Assembly: GCA_947566645.1 (NCBI GenBank)
Contig: CANOKL010000011.1
Location: 26,409-90,408, forward strand
Source: an uncultured Lachnospiraceae bacterium
GTDB taxonomy: Bacteria; Bacillota; Clostridia; Lachnospirales; Lachnospiraceae
Direction: 5' to 3'
Length of the DNA stretch: 64,000 bases
The position numbers were made by a program, and so were the translations under genes. Below, piece after piece: positions 1 through 9,114 of the stretch (position 1 is the first letter of the stretch; each line of letters starts with the position of its first letter). The notes below the pieces were generated by a model, which did no database searches, had not been told where the DNA came from, and saw only the letters and a list, made by a program, of their open reading frames with translations.

Positions 1-681
1 TCGCATAACCTGGGAGCCTGTTGCACTGTCCGGATGCATCCGGTAATAATACCAGTCCCGTTTAAGATAAGCCGCCCTCATCCCCTGGGAAATCAGTGAA
101 TACAAAAACAGCGTATCCTCCCCTCTTGCCAGTCCTTCCTCAAACCGGAGCTCCCCAATCCGTTCTCTCTTGATCAGCTTGCCGCCAATGCCTGACATTT
201 CATCCCTGTATTTTATATGGAACCATTCCTCTGCATTTCCCGCATCTGCTCTTTCCCACCGGACGCTTCCATACATCCTGCATCCTTCCTCCAGGGCTAC
301 ATTCATCTGATCCACATGCACTCTGCTGTATCCGCAGAACAGAAGCTCTGCCCGGGATGTCTGCACCTCCTTTAGCATCTCCTCGAATAACCGGGGATGG
401 ATCCCATCATCACTGTCCAGGAAAAATACATAATCCCCTTCGGCAAGATCAAGTCCCCGGTTCCTTGCCGCAGACACTCCTGCATTCTCCTGACAGACAA
501 GCCGGATCCGTTCATCCCCAGAAGCAGCTTCCCTGCACAGCCCGGCTCCCCTGTCCGTTGATCCGTCATCCACCACAATGACTTCAAAATCTCCGCAGGA
601 CTGCCCGCTCACCGTTCCAAGGCATTCCTTAATAAACTTTTCTGCATTATACAACGGAATAATGACCGATATCCTCTTCAT
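1..681 (-). CDS. Glycosyltransferase family 2 (GT-A), 3' end cut by window edge
   Basis: The reading frame is open from an ATG at 681 to the left edge, so the C-terminus is missing (227 codons visible). The protein begins MKRISVIIPLYNAEKF and has the GT2 nucleotide-binding start, then VDDGSTD around residues 34-40 and the FFLDSDDG DXD-type motif around 85-92. This is the classic fold for transfer of a sugar from a nucleotide sugar during surface polysaccharide synthesis. A ribosome site (AAGGAGAGG) lies about 8 nt upstream of the ATG. It is transcribed away from the neighbouring gene at 1006. Donor and acceptor cannot be told from sequence; the family call is firm. Confidence 0.88.
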   Translation of the reverse strand, partial: MKRISVIIPLYNAEKFIKECLGTVSGQSCGDFEVIVVDDGSTDRGAGLCREAASGDERIRLVCQENAGVSAARNRGLDLAEGDYVFFLDSDDGIHPRLFEEMLKEVQTSRAELLFCGYSRVHVDQMNVALEEGCRMYGSVRWERADAGNAEEWFHIKYRDEMSGIGGKLIKRERIGELRFEEGLARGEDTLFLYSLISQGMRAAYLKRDWYYYRMHPDSATGSQVMR

Positions 682-719
682 AACAGCGTCCTCTCCTTAC
701 TCCTGTATCATGTTCTTAC

Positions 720-783
720 GGAATGCGCAGTTTATGCGCATTCCTGACCCGTGAACAGTGATTCAAGCACATTATTCACTGTT
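720..783. promoter_or_regulatory. Two inverted repeats in the divergent intergenic region
   Basis: A perfect 10-bp inverted repeat (GGAATGCGCA, 5-nt loop) spans 720-744. A second one (AACAGTGA / TCACTGTT) spans 754-783. They lie between the divergent genes starting at 681 and 1006, upstream of the minus-strand GT2 start. They could be operators or leader hairpins; sequence alone does not decide. Confidence 0.4.
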
Positions 784-821
784 AATTATGCAACGCTATA
801 CTGGTTTTTTCCCCCGGATAA

Positions 822-830
822 TGATATAAT
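822..830 (+). promoter_or_regulatory. Candidate extended -10 promoter for the gene at 1006
   Basis: TGATATAAT at 822-830 matches an extended -10 box. No convincing -35 is seen at 17 bp. Transcription from here would give a leader of about 170 nt that contains the 119-nt palindrome at 852-970. Confidence 0.45.
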
Positions 831-851
831 AGCGTTACTGTTCACAGACCA

Positions 852-970
852 ATGTCATTTAGTTAAGCCAGTACACAGCGTCTGAGTACCGCTGCGTTTG
901 GAACCGAGCGAAAGCGTGTCTGAAAGAGAACTACATCATGTCAGACGCGTCCGGCTTAACCAAATGACAT
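852..970. repeat. 119-bp imperfect palindrome in the leader before 1006
   Basis: The left arm begins ATGTCATTTAGTTAAGCC (852-869). The right arm is its near-exact reverse complement (953-970, one mismatch). Pairing continues inwards as GCGTCTGA (878-885) against TCAGACGC (941-948). The RNA would fold into one long hairpin. It may be a MITE-like element or a leader structure; no second copy was seen in this window. Confidence 0.6.
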
Positions 971-1005
971 CAGTATAAAATATTCTAAGACAGGAACTAC
1001 ATTCT

Positions 1006-2439
1006 ATGAAAACCAGAAAAAAACTTACCACCATCATACTAACCCTGTGTGCCTGTGTGACCGCAGGATGCCTTTTTTTATTTACCACATGCCGTTTCAT
1101 CAGCTATTCTTCCCTTCCCTGCGCAGAATCCGCCAGGGAACTTCGCAACCCTTATATTGGCTGGTACCAGATCTACAAATACGACCTCTCCGACGCCTCT
1201 GCCTGTGACCTTACCGGAGTCCAGAACCTGGAGCATGGCGCCGGACTGGCGCTTTTAGAGTTCAATCTTCAAGGCTTCGCCAATGGTCCGGTCAGCGAAT
1301 CTGCGCTGAAGCTTCTGGAGCATATCCTGAAAAGCTGGCAGGCAGCCGGAAGACAGCTGATCATACGCTTCCTCTATGACTGGGACGGAAACGCCCTGGA
1401 AAAAGAGCCCGGAGAACTTACCGTCATCCTTGGGCATATGACACAGACCGCTGAAGTCATAAACCGGTATCCTGACTGCGTCTATATCTTACAAGGGCTT
1501 TTTATCGGCTCCTGGGGTGAGATGCATGGATCCCGCTATGCCAATACAGATGATATGATGACTCTGGCAGAGCACCTGTATGAGGTCACAGACCCTTCCA
1601 TCTTCCTTGCAGTACGCACTCCGGAGCAGTGGCGTCTCCTTGCAGGCTCTGATGAACCCCTTACCGGGGACTCTGCATACGACGGTTCACTGGCCTCAAG
1701 ACTCAGTCTCTTTAATGACGGCATGATGGGCTCTGCCACAGACTTAAATACCTACGCAGAGAATTCCTCCCCTGCCGCCACACCTTACGGAATGAGAAAC
1801 CGCCAGGATGAGCTTGCCTTCCAGAACCTCTTATGTGCTTATGTGCCAAACGGCGGCGAAGCTGTGATTGATAACCCTTATAACGACTTCCCCACTGCCA
1901 TTGAAACACTTGCAGATACCCATGTCTCTTACCTGAACGAGACCTACGATCCCGCTGTCCTGGAAAAATGGAAGGCTGCTTCCTATACCGGAGATGGCCC
2001 TTATCATGGAATGAATGGCTTTGACTATATCTCCAGGCACTTAGGATACCGCTATGTCCTGCGCTCCTTAGAATGCCCCGGCATCCTCCCCTGGGAAAGG
2101 GAGGGAAGCGTTACCCTCACCCTGGAAAATACGGGCTTTTCCACCAGCTTCCGTTCCTTTGACTGCTCCCTGATTCTTAAAAATACCCGGACCGGCAGGG
2201 CACACAGCCTGCCGCTTGCATGTGATACCCGCTTTTTTCTGCCAGGCACACATCTGACACTGAATACAACATTTCATACCCATGAATATTCCGCGGGAAC
2301 CTATGATCTGTACCTGAAGATCACGGATCCCGCCACAGATCTGCCGGTTCTTCCTGCCAACGAAGGAACCCTGACCGAAGACGGCCTTCTCATCGGAAGT
2401 CTAAAGATCAGCATATACCCCTGGGGCAATAGATCCTAG
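1006..2439 (+). CDS. DUF4874/DUF4832 exopolysaccharide-locus protein, membrane-anchored
   Basis: 477 aa. Residues 7-30 form a hydrophobic signal or anchor, so the protein is probably exported. The body matches the DUF4874 then DUF4832 arrangement: NPYIGWYQIY near residue 50, IIRFLYDWDG near 120, QGLFIGSWGEMH near 165, then a C-terminal beta-rich segment. The SWGEMH block resembles the barrel-end acidic motifs of TIM-barrel sugar hydrolases, but catalysis is not proven. It is a clear paralogue of the convergent protein encoded at 2401-3774, which lacks the anchor. The two genes overlap by 39 nt at their 3' ends. A role in modifying or trimming the local exopolysaccharide is inferred from context. 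Confidence 0.75.
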   Translation: MKTRKKLTTIILTLCACVTAGCLFLFTTCRFISYSSLPCAESARELRNPYIGWYQIYKYDLSDASACDLTGVQNLEHGAGLALLEFNLQGFANGPVSESALKLLEHILKSWQAAGRQLIIRFLYDWDGNALEKEPGELTVILGHMTQTAEVINRYPDCVYILQGLFIGSWGEMHGSRYANTDDMMTLAEHLYEVTDPSIFLAVRTPEQWRLLAGSDEPLTGDSAYDGSLASRLSLFNDGMMGSATDLNTYAENSSPAATPYGMRNRQDELAFQNLLCAYVPNGGEAVIDNPYNDFPTAIETLADTHVSYLNETYDPAVLEKWKAASYTGDGPYHGMNGFDYISRHLGYRYVLRSLECPGILPWEREGSVTLTLENTGFSTSFRSFDCSLILKNTRTGRAHSLPLACDTRFFLPGTHLTLNTTFHTHEYSAGTYDLYLKITDPATDLPVLPANEGTLTEDGLLIGSLKISIYPWGNRS

Positions 2440-3774
2440 CAAAACCTGGTCCCCGGCTCCCTTATTTGCAAAGCGAAGGAGCCGGCCGTCCCTCCTTCTC
2501 CTAAGTTCAAGAAGGCATCTGACCCTGTCTGGCTGTCCCTCCCGGGTTCCAGGCAGCACAGCCTCTATCTGCGTCCTTTTTCCGCTTTCCCATCTGCGGG
2601 CATCAGTATCCACAAGACTCCTGTATGATCTGTCCTGCCCCTCCAGTAAGACAAAGCAGTCCGCCTCTTCTGTAAGGCAGGCAAATCCAAGATTTTGCAC
2701 TGTAATCCGAAGGATCACTCCCAGTCCTTCCGCCCTTTTCTCTCTGGGGGAACACGAAACCGCTTCTACATCCCGGACAACAAACCGGTAGCCAAGATGG
2801 CATCCGATATACTCGTATCCGCTTCGTCCCTCAAAGCATCCGGCCTCTCTGACGATTTCCTTCCTCCAGCTGTCAAGACGCTCCTTGTGGTAAATACTGT
2901 TCAGATAGCTGATATGCATCTTCCTCATAAGCTCTGCTGCCTGCCGGTATCCGTTAAGATAAAGGCCGGACAATGCCTCGCCGCCATTTGGGGCTGCACC
3001 GACATTTTCTTCCTGCCACCTCAGCTCCTCCTCACGTCTCCAGGAATCTGTTCTTCCGGCTTCTCTCTCTGTCAGAGTTCCATACGTCCCCAGGTCAGTA
3101 GGGGAGCCGAACATTCCGTCATTATAAAGTGCAAGCCTTTCTTTCAGGCCGCTCTCCGTAAGGCGGCTCTGTGCCGCCATCCTCCACTGGGCAGGGGTGC
3201 GTACTGCAAGATAGCACCGGCCTTCCGTCGCCCTGTATAATGCATTCAGAAGACTGCATACTGCCTCCTCATCAAGGAATCTGGAATGATGCATCTCTCC
3301 CCAGCTCCCTACAAGGATCCCCTGTATTACCAGGATATCCTCCGCGAATTCCTTCAGCACTTCTCCAAGCTGCCCGATATGCCGCTTCACCAGCGAGAGG
3401 TCTGACGGCTCCTTTGCGATACCAGCCCCGCTTATATCATAGGCAAATCTCAGAATCATCTGCTTCTTCCTCTCCCGGAAAAATTCCATAATCCGGAAGA
3501 TATGGCTGACCGCCTCCTGTGAAAATTCAGATTCCCTAAATGCCCCGATATCAATCAGTACAAGGGCCAGCTGCTCCTTCTCGCACTCTTCATCAAGCCA
3601 GGTCTCTTCTGCCACCCGGCATGTGCCCTCCCGGGGCAGTGCCGTAAATGTATAGATATGATACCATCCGCACCCGGGATTAAAAAGCTGATCACCCTTT
3701 TCCTGGTAATCCGCCTTCTGAAATCCAGCCGCATGTCTAGATCTTATCCGCACTGCGCAGTCCCACCTCCGCAT
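2401..3774 (-). CDS. DUF4874/DUF4832 protein, last gene of the Pel-like operon
   Basis: 457 aa from the ATG at 3774. It shares with the gene at 1006 the blocks NPGCGWYHIY, MILRFAYDISG, QGILVGSWGEMHHSRF and APNGGEA, so the two are paralogues. No signal peptide is visible, unlike the anchored paralogue. The start is uncertain: ATG 3774 has only a weak AAAGG upstream, while a GTG at 3753 is preceded by GGAGGT. Either start overlaps the end of the DPM1-like GT2 gene, suggesting translational coupling. Its 3' end overlaps the convergent gene by 39 nt. Function is unknown; a carbohydrate-active role is inferred from family and context. Confidence 0.78.
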   Translation of the reverse strand: MRRWDCAVRIRSRHAAGFQKADYQEKGDQLFNPGCGWYHIYTFTALPREGTCRVAEETWLDEECEKEQLALVLIDIGAFRESEFSQEAVSHIFRIMEFFRERKKQMILRFAYDISGAGIAKEPSDLSLVKRHIGQLGEVLKEFAEDILVIQGILVGSWGEMHHSRFLDEEAVCSLLNALYRATEGRCYLAVRTPAQWRMAAQSRLTESGLKERLALYNDGMFGSPTDLGTYGTLTEREAGRTDSWRREEELRWQEENVGAAPNGGEALSGLYLNGYRQAAELMRKMHISYLNSIYHKERLDSWRKEIVREAGCFEGRSGYEYIGCHLGYRFVVRDVEAVSCSPREKRAEGLGVILRITVQNLGFACLTEEADCFVLLEGQDRSYRSLVDTDARRWESGKRTQIEAVLPGTREGQPDRVRCLLELRRRRDGRLLRFANKGAGDQVLLGSIAPGVYADL

Positions 3775-4516
3775 CCATCTTAAGAACCTTTACTCTGAAT
3801 AGCACAATCAGAACACTGTACATAACCCGGAGCATATACCAGAAGGGCTTAAGACCTGAATGCATACTCTTTCCTTCCAGTCTTGTATGCATCACCGCCG
3901 GGATCTCCACCACGCGGAACTTCACAAGCATCATCAGAATAATCATATTTGCATCCGGATATTTATCATCAAAATGATTGTACTTTGAATAATACAGGAA
4001 AGCCTTCCGGCTCAGCCCCTGCAGTCCGGTGGTTGGATCCGCAATCCGGTTTCCTGTAGTCCTGCGGATCAGGAAGCGGAACATGGAATAGACAATCTTT
4101 TTCGCCATGGAAACCGGAAAGTCCCCGCTCCCCTCCATAAATCTTGCACCAAGTACAATATCCGGGCACTGCCCGTCCGGTCCTTTTTCCTTAAGCTTCT
4201 CATAGATGACAGGTATATTACACACATCATGCTGCCCGTCCCCGTCCATCTGGATCACATATTGATAGCCTCTGCGGACTGCGTACTTATATCCGGTCTG
4301 CAGCGCACACCCGTAGCCCATGTTAAATAACTGGGAAATCATGGGATAGTGCATCTCCTTTACAATCCAGTTTGTAGAATCCGTAGAAGCATCATTGATC
4401 ACAAGAATATCCGCATTTTCCTTCATCTCCAGATTCTCAAGCTGGGTCAGTGTCCTGCGTATATTATTCCCCTCATTATAAGCAGGTATAATAATTAACA
4501 CATCCTTTTTCTTCAT
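3737..4516 (-). CDS. DPM1-like family 2 glycosyltransferase
   Basis: About 259 aa. N-terminal VLIIIPAYNEGNNI, VINDASTDST near 40-50 and QMDGDGQHD near 90 give the GT-A nucleotide-binding and DXD metal site of DPM1/DPG-synthase-like GT2 enzymes, which usually move a sugar from a nucleotide sugar to polyprenyl phosphate. The C-terminal region is basic and hydrophobic without the two strong TM helices of GtrB types. ATG 4516 is preferred because AGGAGGT lies 7 nt upstream; a GTG sits one codon earlier. A DUF2304-like membrane protein, the common partner of such enzymes, lies two genes upstream in the operon. Substrate unknown. Confidence 0.88.
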   Translation of the reverse strand: MKKKDVLIIIPAYNEGNNIRRTLTQLENLEMKENADILVINDASTDSTNWIVKEMHYPMISQLFNMGYGCALQTGYKYAVRRGYQYVIQMDGDGQHDVCNIPVIYEKLKEKGPDGQCPDIVLGARFMEGSGDFPVSMAKKIVYSMFRFLIRRTTGNRIADPTTGLQGLSRKAFLYYSKYNHFDDKYPDANMIILMMLVKFRVVEIPAVMHTRLEGKSMHSGLKPFWYMLRVMYSVLIVLFRVKVLKMDAEVGLRSADKI

Positions 4517-4538
4517 CACCGTACCTCCTGGTATTACT

Positions 4539-4565
4539 AGTACAGCATTGCATTAAGGCTGTACT
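4539..4565. other. Intergenic hairpin (AGTACAGC arms) after the GT4 gene
   Basis: AGTACAGC (4539-4546) and GCTGTACT (4558-4565) form a perfect 8-bp stem that touches the stop codon of the GT4 gene. There is no T-run, so it is more likely a processing or attenuating hairpin inside the operon than a terminator. Confidence 0.45.
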
Positions 4566-5790
4566 ATATCAATTCGTTGTCAAGGAGCTCATACAGCTTT
4601 CCAAGCTCTTCCTCCTGCGATACTGCCTTTTGTGCAGCTGCCATGCCAAGTCTCTTTCTCTTTTCCTCATCTCCAAGGAGCTCCCTGATACTGTCCGCAA
4701 TTGCTTCCGGCTTAAGCTCACACAGGATTCCATCCCGGCCTGTCTCAATCTGCTCCCTGTTTCCGTTGCAGTCTGAGGCAATCACCGCGCACTCCAGGGT
4801 CTGGGCCTCCTGGATCGCAATACTTTTTCCCTCAAACCTGGTGGCATGGATATACAGATCCGCCTGCGCATAATAGGGGTAAGGATTCGTAACCGCTCCC
4901 AGAAGCACAAAGTCCTCGGAAAGCCCAAGCGCGGCAATCTTCTTTTCCAGCATCCTCCGCTGGTCCCCGTCCCCAAGTACATACCACCTGGCCTGAATGC
5001 CTGCATCTTTCAAAAGCTTCATTGCATCTATGGCAATATCATACGCCTTCTGATAAGTAAGCCTTCCCACTGTCAGAAGGCGCATCCCTTCATAATTATC
5101 CCGGAAACCTCCCGGCTCCCCCGCGCGCCTGCGGATTCCTTCCTGGTCAATCAGGTTATGGAAAATATCTGTCCTGGCCTCATACTCAGGATACACCTTC
5201 AGGAAATGAGTTCTCACTTCATCTGACACGGTGAAGATCCGGTCAAATTTCCCAAAACATCCCCGGTCCATCCTCCGTGTATACCCTGCGCTCTCATAGT
5301 CAATATGTATAAATGCACATTTTCTCTTTGCCTGCACATGCTCAGCCACATAGTAGGCAGAGGCCCCCTCCAGATATGCCACTGCCAGGTCAAAGGTCAC
5401 CGGAAAACGCTGCGCGCCGTCTGAGAGCATTCTCCACAAGAGCTTATCCGTCTGAACCTTTCCGCTTTGCCTCATTTCCGAAAAATTCGTGGAGATGCCC
5501 CGAAGCTTCCTCGAAAATTCTCCATTTCTCAAAAAGCTTAAGAGCACTGCTTTTGCCATATCGCCCTTTCCCTTTCCGGACAGAACCGGTCTGCTGCTAA
5601 AGTTCTGGTTCAGGAGTTTTACATGGGAAGGCAGCTCTCCAATCATCTCTCCCTGCCCCATAATCACATAAAGAAATAATTGATATTCTCTCGCATCAAG
5701 CCGCCTTAAGAGCTCCAGAAGCGCTGTCTCTGCACCGGCGCGTCCCAGTGTATTAACTACGAATAATATCTTTTTTCTCTTCTTTTTCAT
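4564..5790 (-). CDS. Family 4 glycosyltransferase (GT-B)
   Basis: About 408 aa. N-terminal ILFVVNTLGRAGAETALL is the GT4 acceptor-side start with its glycine-rich loop. The donor side shows LLTVGRLTYQKAYDIAIDA, then FEGKSIAIQE, the EX7E motif of retaining GT4 enzymes. ATG 5790 is chosen because GGAGGG lies just upstream; it overlaps the preceding small membrane-protein gene by 38 nt. It is a second GT4 in addition to PelF, so the cluster probably makes a decorated polymer or a lipid-linked intermediate. Sugar specificity cannot be read from sequence. Confidence 0.88.
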   Translation of the reverse strand: MKKKRKKILFVVNTLGRAGAETALLELLRRLDAREYQLFLYVIMGQGEMIGELPSHVKLLNQNFSSRPVLSGKGKGDMAKAVLLSFLRNGEFSRKLRGISTNFSEMRQSGKVQTDKLLWRMLSDGAQRFPVTFDLAVAYLEGASAYYVAEHVQAKRKCAFIHIDYESAGYTRRMDRGCFGKFDRIFTVSDEVRTHFLKVYPEYEARTDIFHNLIDQEGIRRRAGEPGGFRDNYEGMRLLTVGRLTYQKAYDIAIDAMKLLKDAGIQARWYVLGDGDQRRMLEKKIAALGLSEDFVLLGAVTNPYPYYAQADLYIHATRFEGKSIAIQEAQTLECAVIASDCNGNREQIETGRDGILCELKPEAIADSIRELLGDEEKRKRLGMAAAQKAVSQEEELGKLYELLDNELI

Positions 5791-6166
5791 CACTGCCCTC
5801 CACGATACTGGAAATCCTCTCAAGCTCATTCATCAGCCGTTCGTTTTCCTGGTTCAGCATGGATACCTGCATCGCCATCTCCCGCGTCTTTAACAGAAGC
5901 TGGGAAATCATGACACTATTTCGAAATTCTTCGAACAAAAAGATCGCTCCCACACAGGCAAACGCAAGCCCCGTACCGGATGCAAGGCGCTTTGTCCACT
6001 CAGAAAATACAGGGACACACCCTATTAAAATCAGCACAATTCCCAGAAGCTCCCAGATCACTGTATAATTGACCGTAATCTTCTTGTAGGAATGCATCAG
6101 AAAGCTGACCACCATAAGCACAAGCCCTGCAGCCGCAATTCCCAGTTTTACAACTAAACTACCCAT
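5753..6166 (-). CDS. DUF2304-like small membrane protein
   Basis: About 137 aa from ATG 6166 (AGGAGAG upstream). Three hydrophobic segments lie in the first ~85 residues, followed by a charged coiled-coil (LNQENERLMNELERI) and an acidic tail. This is the layout of DUF2304-type proteins, which often accompany GT2 enzymes acting on polyprenyl phosphate. It overlaps pelG by 8 nt and the GT4 gene by 38 nt, so the three are translationally coupled. It probably acts as a membrane partner or scaffold; family assignment is by layout, not by a signature residue. Confidence 0.6.
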   Translation of the reverse strand: MGSLVVKLGIAAAGLVLMVVSFLMHSYKKITVNYTVIWELLGIVLILIGCVPVFSEWTKRLASGTGLAFACVGAIFLFEEFRNSVMISQLLLKTREMAMQVSMLNQENERLMNELERISSIVEGSDEKEEKKDIIRS

Positions 6167-7631
6167 CCTGTCTCTCCTCGCTTCCAATTTTTTCTGTTCT
6201 ATCGTAAACCTTTCCCGGCGGCTGCGTGCCTGCTCCAGGCTTCAGGATTGAGCCCTCACAGAAAATATGCACATCCAGCCGTCTCTCCATATATCTCAGC
6301 CGGAAATAAGCAACCGTAAAACCCGAGAAAGCACCCAGCACAACCCCCAGTCCGTACCACAGCTCCGGCAGACGGGACGCCAGGATACTGCCCAGGAGTG
6401 TTACAAGACAAAAGGTTACTGATGTAAGCGTAGCCCCTGTCAGGTCATTAAAGTAATATAAGAATATGATTTCCGAATACATCAGAAATACAATAAAATA
6501 CCCTGCCACCAGGCATGGATAAATCCTGAGTGTAAGGTTCGAAAATCCAAGCCTTAAAAGTATTGCAGTACAGATCAGATATACCACTGAGGTGATAATG
6601 AACTGCACCCTCACAAGGCTCATAAGCTCACTGGAGAGCTGCCGGAACATCTCTGTCCTGGCAATGTCAATATCCGCCCCCCGCCCGCCGATCACAGATT
6701 CTGAATAGTTTTTATATTTATCATGAAAATACATCTCGACCCGTGCAATAAAGATGACAGTTGCCGAGATATTGGTAAACATGGCAAGACAGGTTGCCAT
6801 GTCATAAGGCTGGTTGCACACAAAGGTTTTCACAAGCACCATCCGCATATCCGTGGTCCAGAATACAAAATTATGAATATAAAGCCCCAGGATATAGCAG
6901 AAGTTTGCCACCACCAGCTGCCAGTATTTCTTAAAATATCTGAGTACTGACCGATACCGGTTGCTGTTCTTTGTAAAATACCGTTTTACAATGGCAATCT
7001 CCAGAAATGCAATCAGATAAAAGCCCGTCATCAGCGCAAACAGCATACTCTCCCTGATTCCCCACTTCATAACATACCGGAGGAACAGTGAAAAGAAAAA
7101 CGCCCACACCATGCCAATGGAATAAAACAGAGAGATTCTCTGATAATCCTTTGCAATCGAGAGATACACCATAGAGTAAAATACAAGTACAAGCGCAATA
7201 TAGCCGCAATATCCGGTGAACACATAAAACACATCCACCTTTCCCACGAAATGCTCCCACAGACAGAAGGGAATCCCCAGAAGACTGCTTAAGGACAGAT
7301 TCATCAGCATTCCCAGATAATAGCATGGCCTGATATCCTGATAGCGTTCCTCAAAGATTACATCTGACATATATTTTGACAGGACTGAATTAAACGGGGC
7401 GCATGTAAGCAGTGCAAAGATGAAGATATATAGCACTGTACAGGAAAACAGCTCCCTCTCAATTACCCCGAGGCTGCTGAACTTCAGGAAATGTCCCATG
7501 AGCATAATATTTATAATGATTACAAACATAGGAGTCACCGTGGACATGGAACTGTATCCAAATCCAATGAGATACGTTGTAACCGTACTTTTTTCAAAGA
7601 TCTTACTTAGTTTTTCACCTATCCCGGACAT
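6159..7631 (-). CDS. pelG: PelG-like polysaccharide membrane transporter
   Basis: About 490 aa with 12 or so hydrophobic segments, consistent with PelG, the MOP/Wzx-related inner-membrane protein of Pel export. The N-terminus (GIGEKLSKIFEKSTVTTYLIGFGYSSM) is typical of PelG. The start at 7631 is preferred over the longer frame because GGGAGGA lies upstream and this leaves the pelF stop at 7636 untouched. Known PelG forms a membrane complex with PelD and PelE and works with PelF; both kinds of gene are present in this operon. The C-terminal ~45 residues extend beyond the membrane part and are hydrophilic. Confidence 0.88.
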   Translation of the reverse strand: MSGIGEKLSKIFEKSTVTTYLIGFGYSSMSTVTPMFVIIINIMLMGHFLKFSSLGVIERELFSCTVLYIFIFALLTCAPFNSVLSKYMSDVIFEERYQDIRPCYYLGMLMNLSLSSLLGIPFCLWEHFVGKVDVFYVFTGYCGYIALVLVFYSMVYLSIAKDYQRISLFYSIGMVWAFFFSLFLRYVMKWGIRESMLFALMTGFYLIAFLEIAIVKRYFTKNSNRYRSVLRYFKKYWQLVVANFCYILGLYIHNFVFWTTDMRMVLVKTFVCNQPYDMATCLAMFTNISATVIFIARVEMYFHDKYKNYSESVIGGRGADIDIARTEMFRQLSSELMSLVRVQFIITSVVYLICTAILLRLGFSNLTLRIYPCLVAGYFIVFLMYSEIIFLYYFNDLTGATLTSVTFCLVTLLGSILASRLPELWYGLGVVLGAFSGFTVAYFRLRYMERRLDVHIFCEGSILKPGAGTQPPGKVYDRTEKIGSEERQDG

Positions 7632-7635
7632 CAAT

Positions 7636-9066
7636 CTAGTCCTCCCATTCAATCTTCATGCTGTCTGCAAAATCCTTATAGATCTTCCGGTAGGTCTCCC
7701 GCATGTGCTGGATCTTATACCGGAACATCACTCTTTTATACCCGCTCTCTCCCATGGCAAGACGCATAGGCTCATTTCTTGCCAGATCCACCATAGCCTG
7801 TGCAATCTCCTCCACATTCATAATATGGGTGATGATCCCTGCCGGGCCGAAATCATCCGTTTCGCCGTACACCAGCCCTTTGCAGTTTCCCACATCCGTG
7901 GCGATTACCGGCTTGTGAGCCGCATAGCCCTCCAGGATGGTCAGCGGCTGTCCTTCACTTAAGCTGGTCAGAATCGTCATGTCCATTCTTCCAAGATAAT
8001 CCCGGATATCAATCCTCCCGGTAAAGACAACATCCTGGACCCCCAGTGCCTCCACCTGTTCGAAGCACTCACGGGCATACCCTTCATCTTCATCCATGGG
8101 GCCCATAATCCAGAGCTTCAGTCTCGGCTCCCTCTCCTTGGCAAAGGCAAATGCCTGGATCATCGTCTTCACGTCCTTAATGGGCGTAACCCTTAAGACA
8201 GCGCCGATATTCACCATGCCCTCATCCTCTTCGGTCTTCCCAGGGATATCCGCAAGACGCTCTGTGGCAACTCCATTGGGTGTTACCATCGTCTTCTGGA
8301 CCGGACAGCCAAGCTCAATCTGAAGCTCCCGCGCGTATTCATACAGGCTGGTAACCAGATCTGCCTTGTCATAAGCCAGCAGGGACATTTTCTTAAACTG
8401 CTCAATCCAGATATTCTTATACACCCCCTGTACCCAGTCGGCTCTTAAGAGTTCCTCCTCCCGTTCCCTCGTGTAGATTCCATGCTCAGAGATCAGAAGC
8501 CGGCTTCCATAAAGAACCTTTGCCATGCTGCCAAGCACCCCGGCATATCCCGTAGCAACGCAGTGATACAGATCCGCCCTGGGCAGCTTCATCTTCAGGG
8601 CAAAAAACAAAGGCAGATACACGGAACGCATGGTCCACAAAAAATCAGAGAACACAAGCTGGCTGTAATTCTGATCATAATATTCTCTTACAATATTTAG
8701 AAAATCCTCTCCCATCAGAAGCTTATCCAGGGAAACCGACTTCTCCTGGAACAGGCGGAACACTGTCTCCCACTCCACACGGCGGTTTCTCACAAGGCTG
8801 CGCAGCGCATGGTGCTCTTTCTTATTCAGCTTCAGGCTGCGCCATCCCTTCCGGTTCCAGTCAACATCCTCCAGATACAGCTCATGTACCTCCGAAACGT
8901 TCTCTGGCAGCTCATAAGTAAACTTCCCGCTCATGGAACGGTTGCTGATAATCGTCAGAATCACAAATTCCAGTTTCGGAAAAGACTGTATCATTCCATG
9001 CACCCAGCTGGATACACCTCCTGCAACATATGGATAACATCCTTCTACTACTATACAGACCTTCAC
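7636..9066 (-). CDS. pelF: PelF-like family 4 glycosyltransferase
   Basis: About 476 aa. The N-terminus KVCIVVEGCYPYVAGGVSSW is the hallmark of PelF (DUF3492 region), the cytosolic GT4 that polymerises Pel from UDP-HexNAc in Pseudomonas. The donor domain has GAVLRVTPIKDVKTMI and the EX7E motif SEGQPLTILE near residue 385. The start is a GTG at 9066, directly preceded by AAAGGAGGAGG; the longer ATG frame would bury this site. It lies immediately upstream of pelG as in known pel operons. This and pelG are the firmest anchors for calling the cluster Pel-like. Confidence 0.92.
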   Translation of the reverse strand: MKVCIVVEGCYPYVAGGVSSWVHGMIQSFPKLEFVILTIISNRSMSGKFTYELPENVSEVHELYLEDVDWNRKGWRSLKLNKKEHHALRSLVRNRRVEWETVFRLFQEKSVSLDKLLMGEDFLNIVREYYDQNYSQLVFSDFLWTMRSVYLPLFFALKMKLPRADLYHCVATGYAGVLGSMAKVLYGSRLLISEHGIYTREREEELLRADWVQGVYKNIWIEQFKKMSLLAYDKADLVTSLYEYARELQIELGCPVQKTMVTPNGVATERLADIPGKTEEDEGMVNIGAVLRVTPIKDVKTMIQAFAFAKEREPRLKLWIMGPMDEDEGYARECFEQVEALGVQDVVFTGRIDIRDYLGRMDMTILTSLSEGQPLTILEGYAAHKPVIATDVGNCKGLVYGETDDFGPAGIITHIMNVEEIAQAMVDLARNEPMRLAMGESGYKRVMFRYKIQHMRETYRKIYKDFADSMKIEWED

Positions 9067-9114
9067 TTGCCTCCTCCTTTCAGAGTAACTGCCGCGCAAT
9101 TACCTTTCAGGGAC

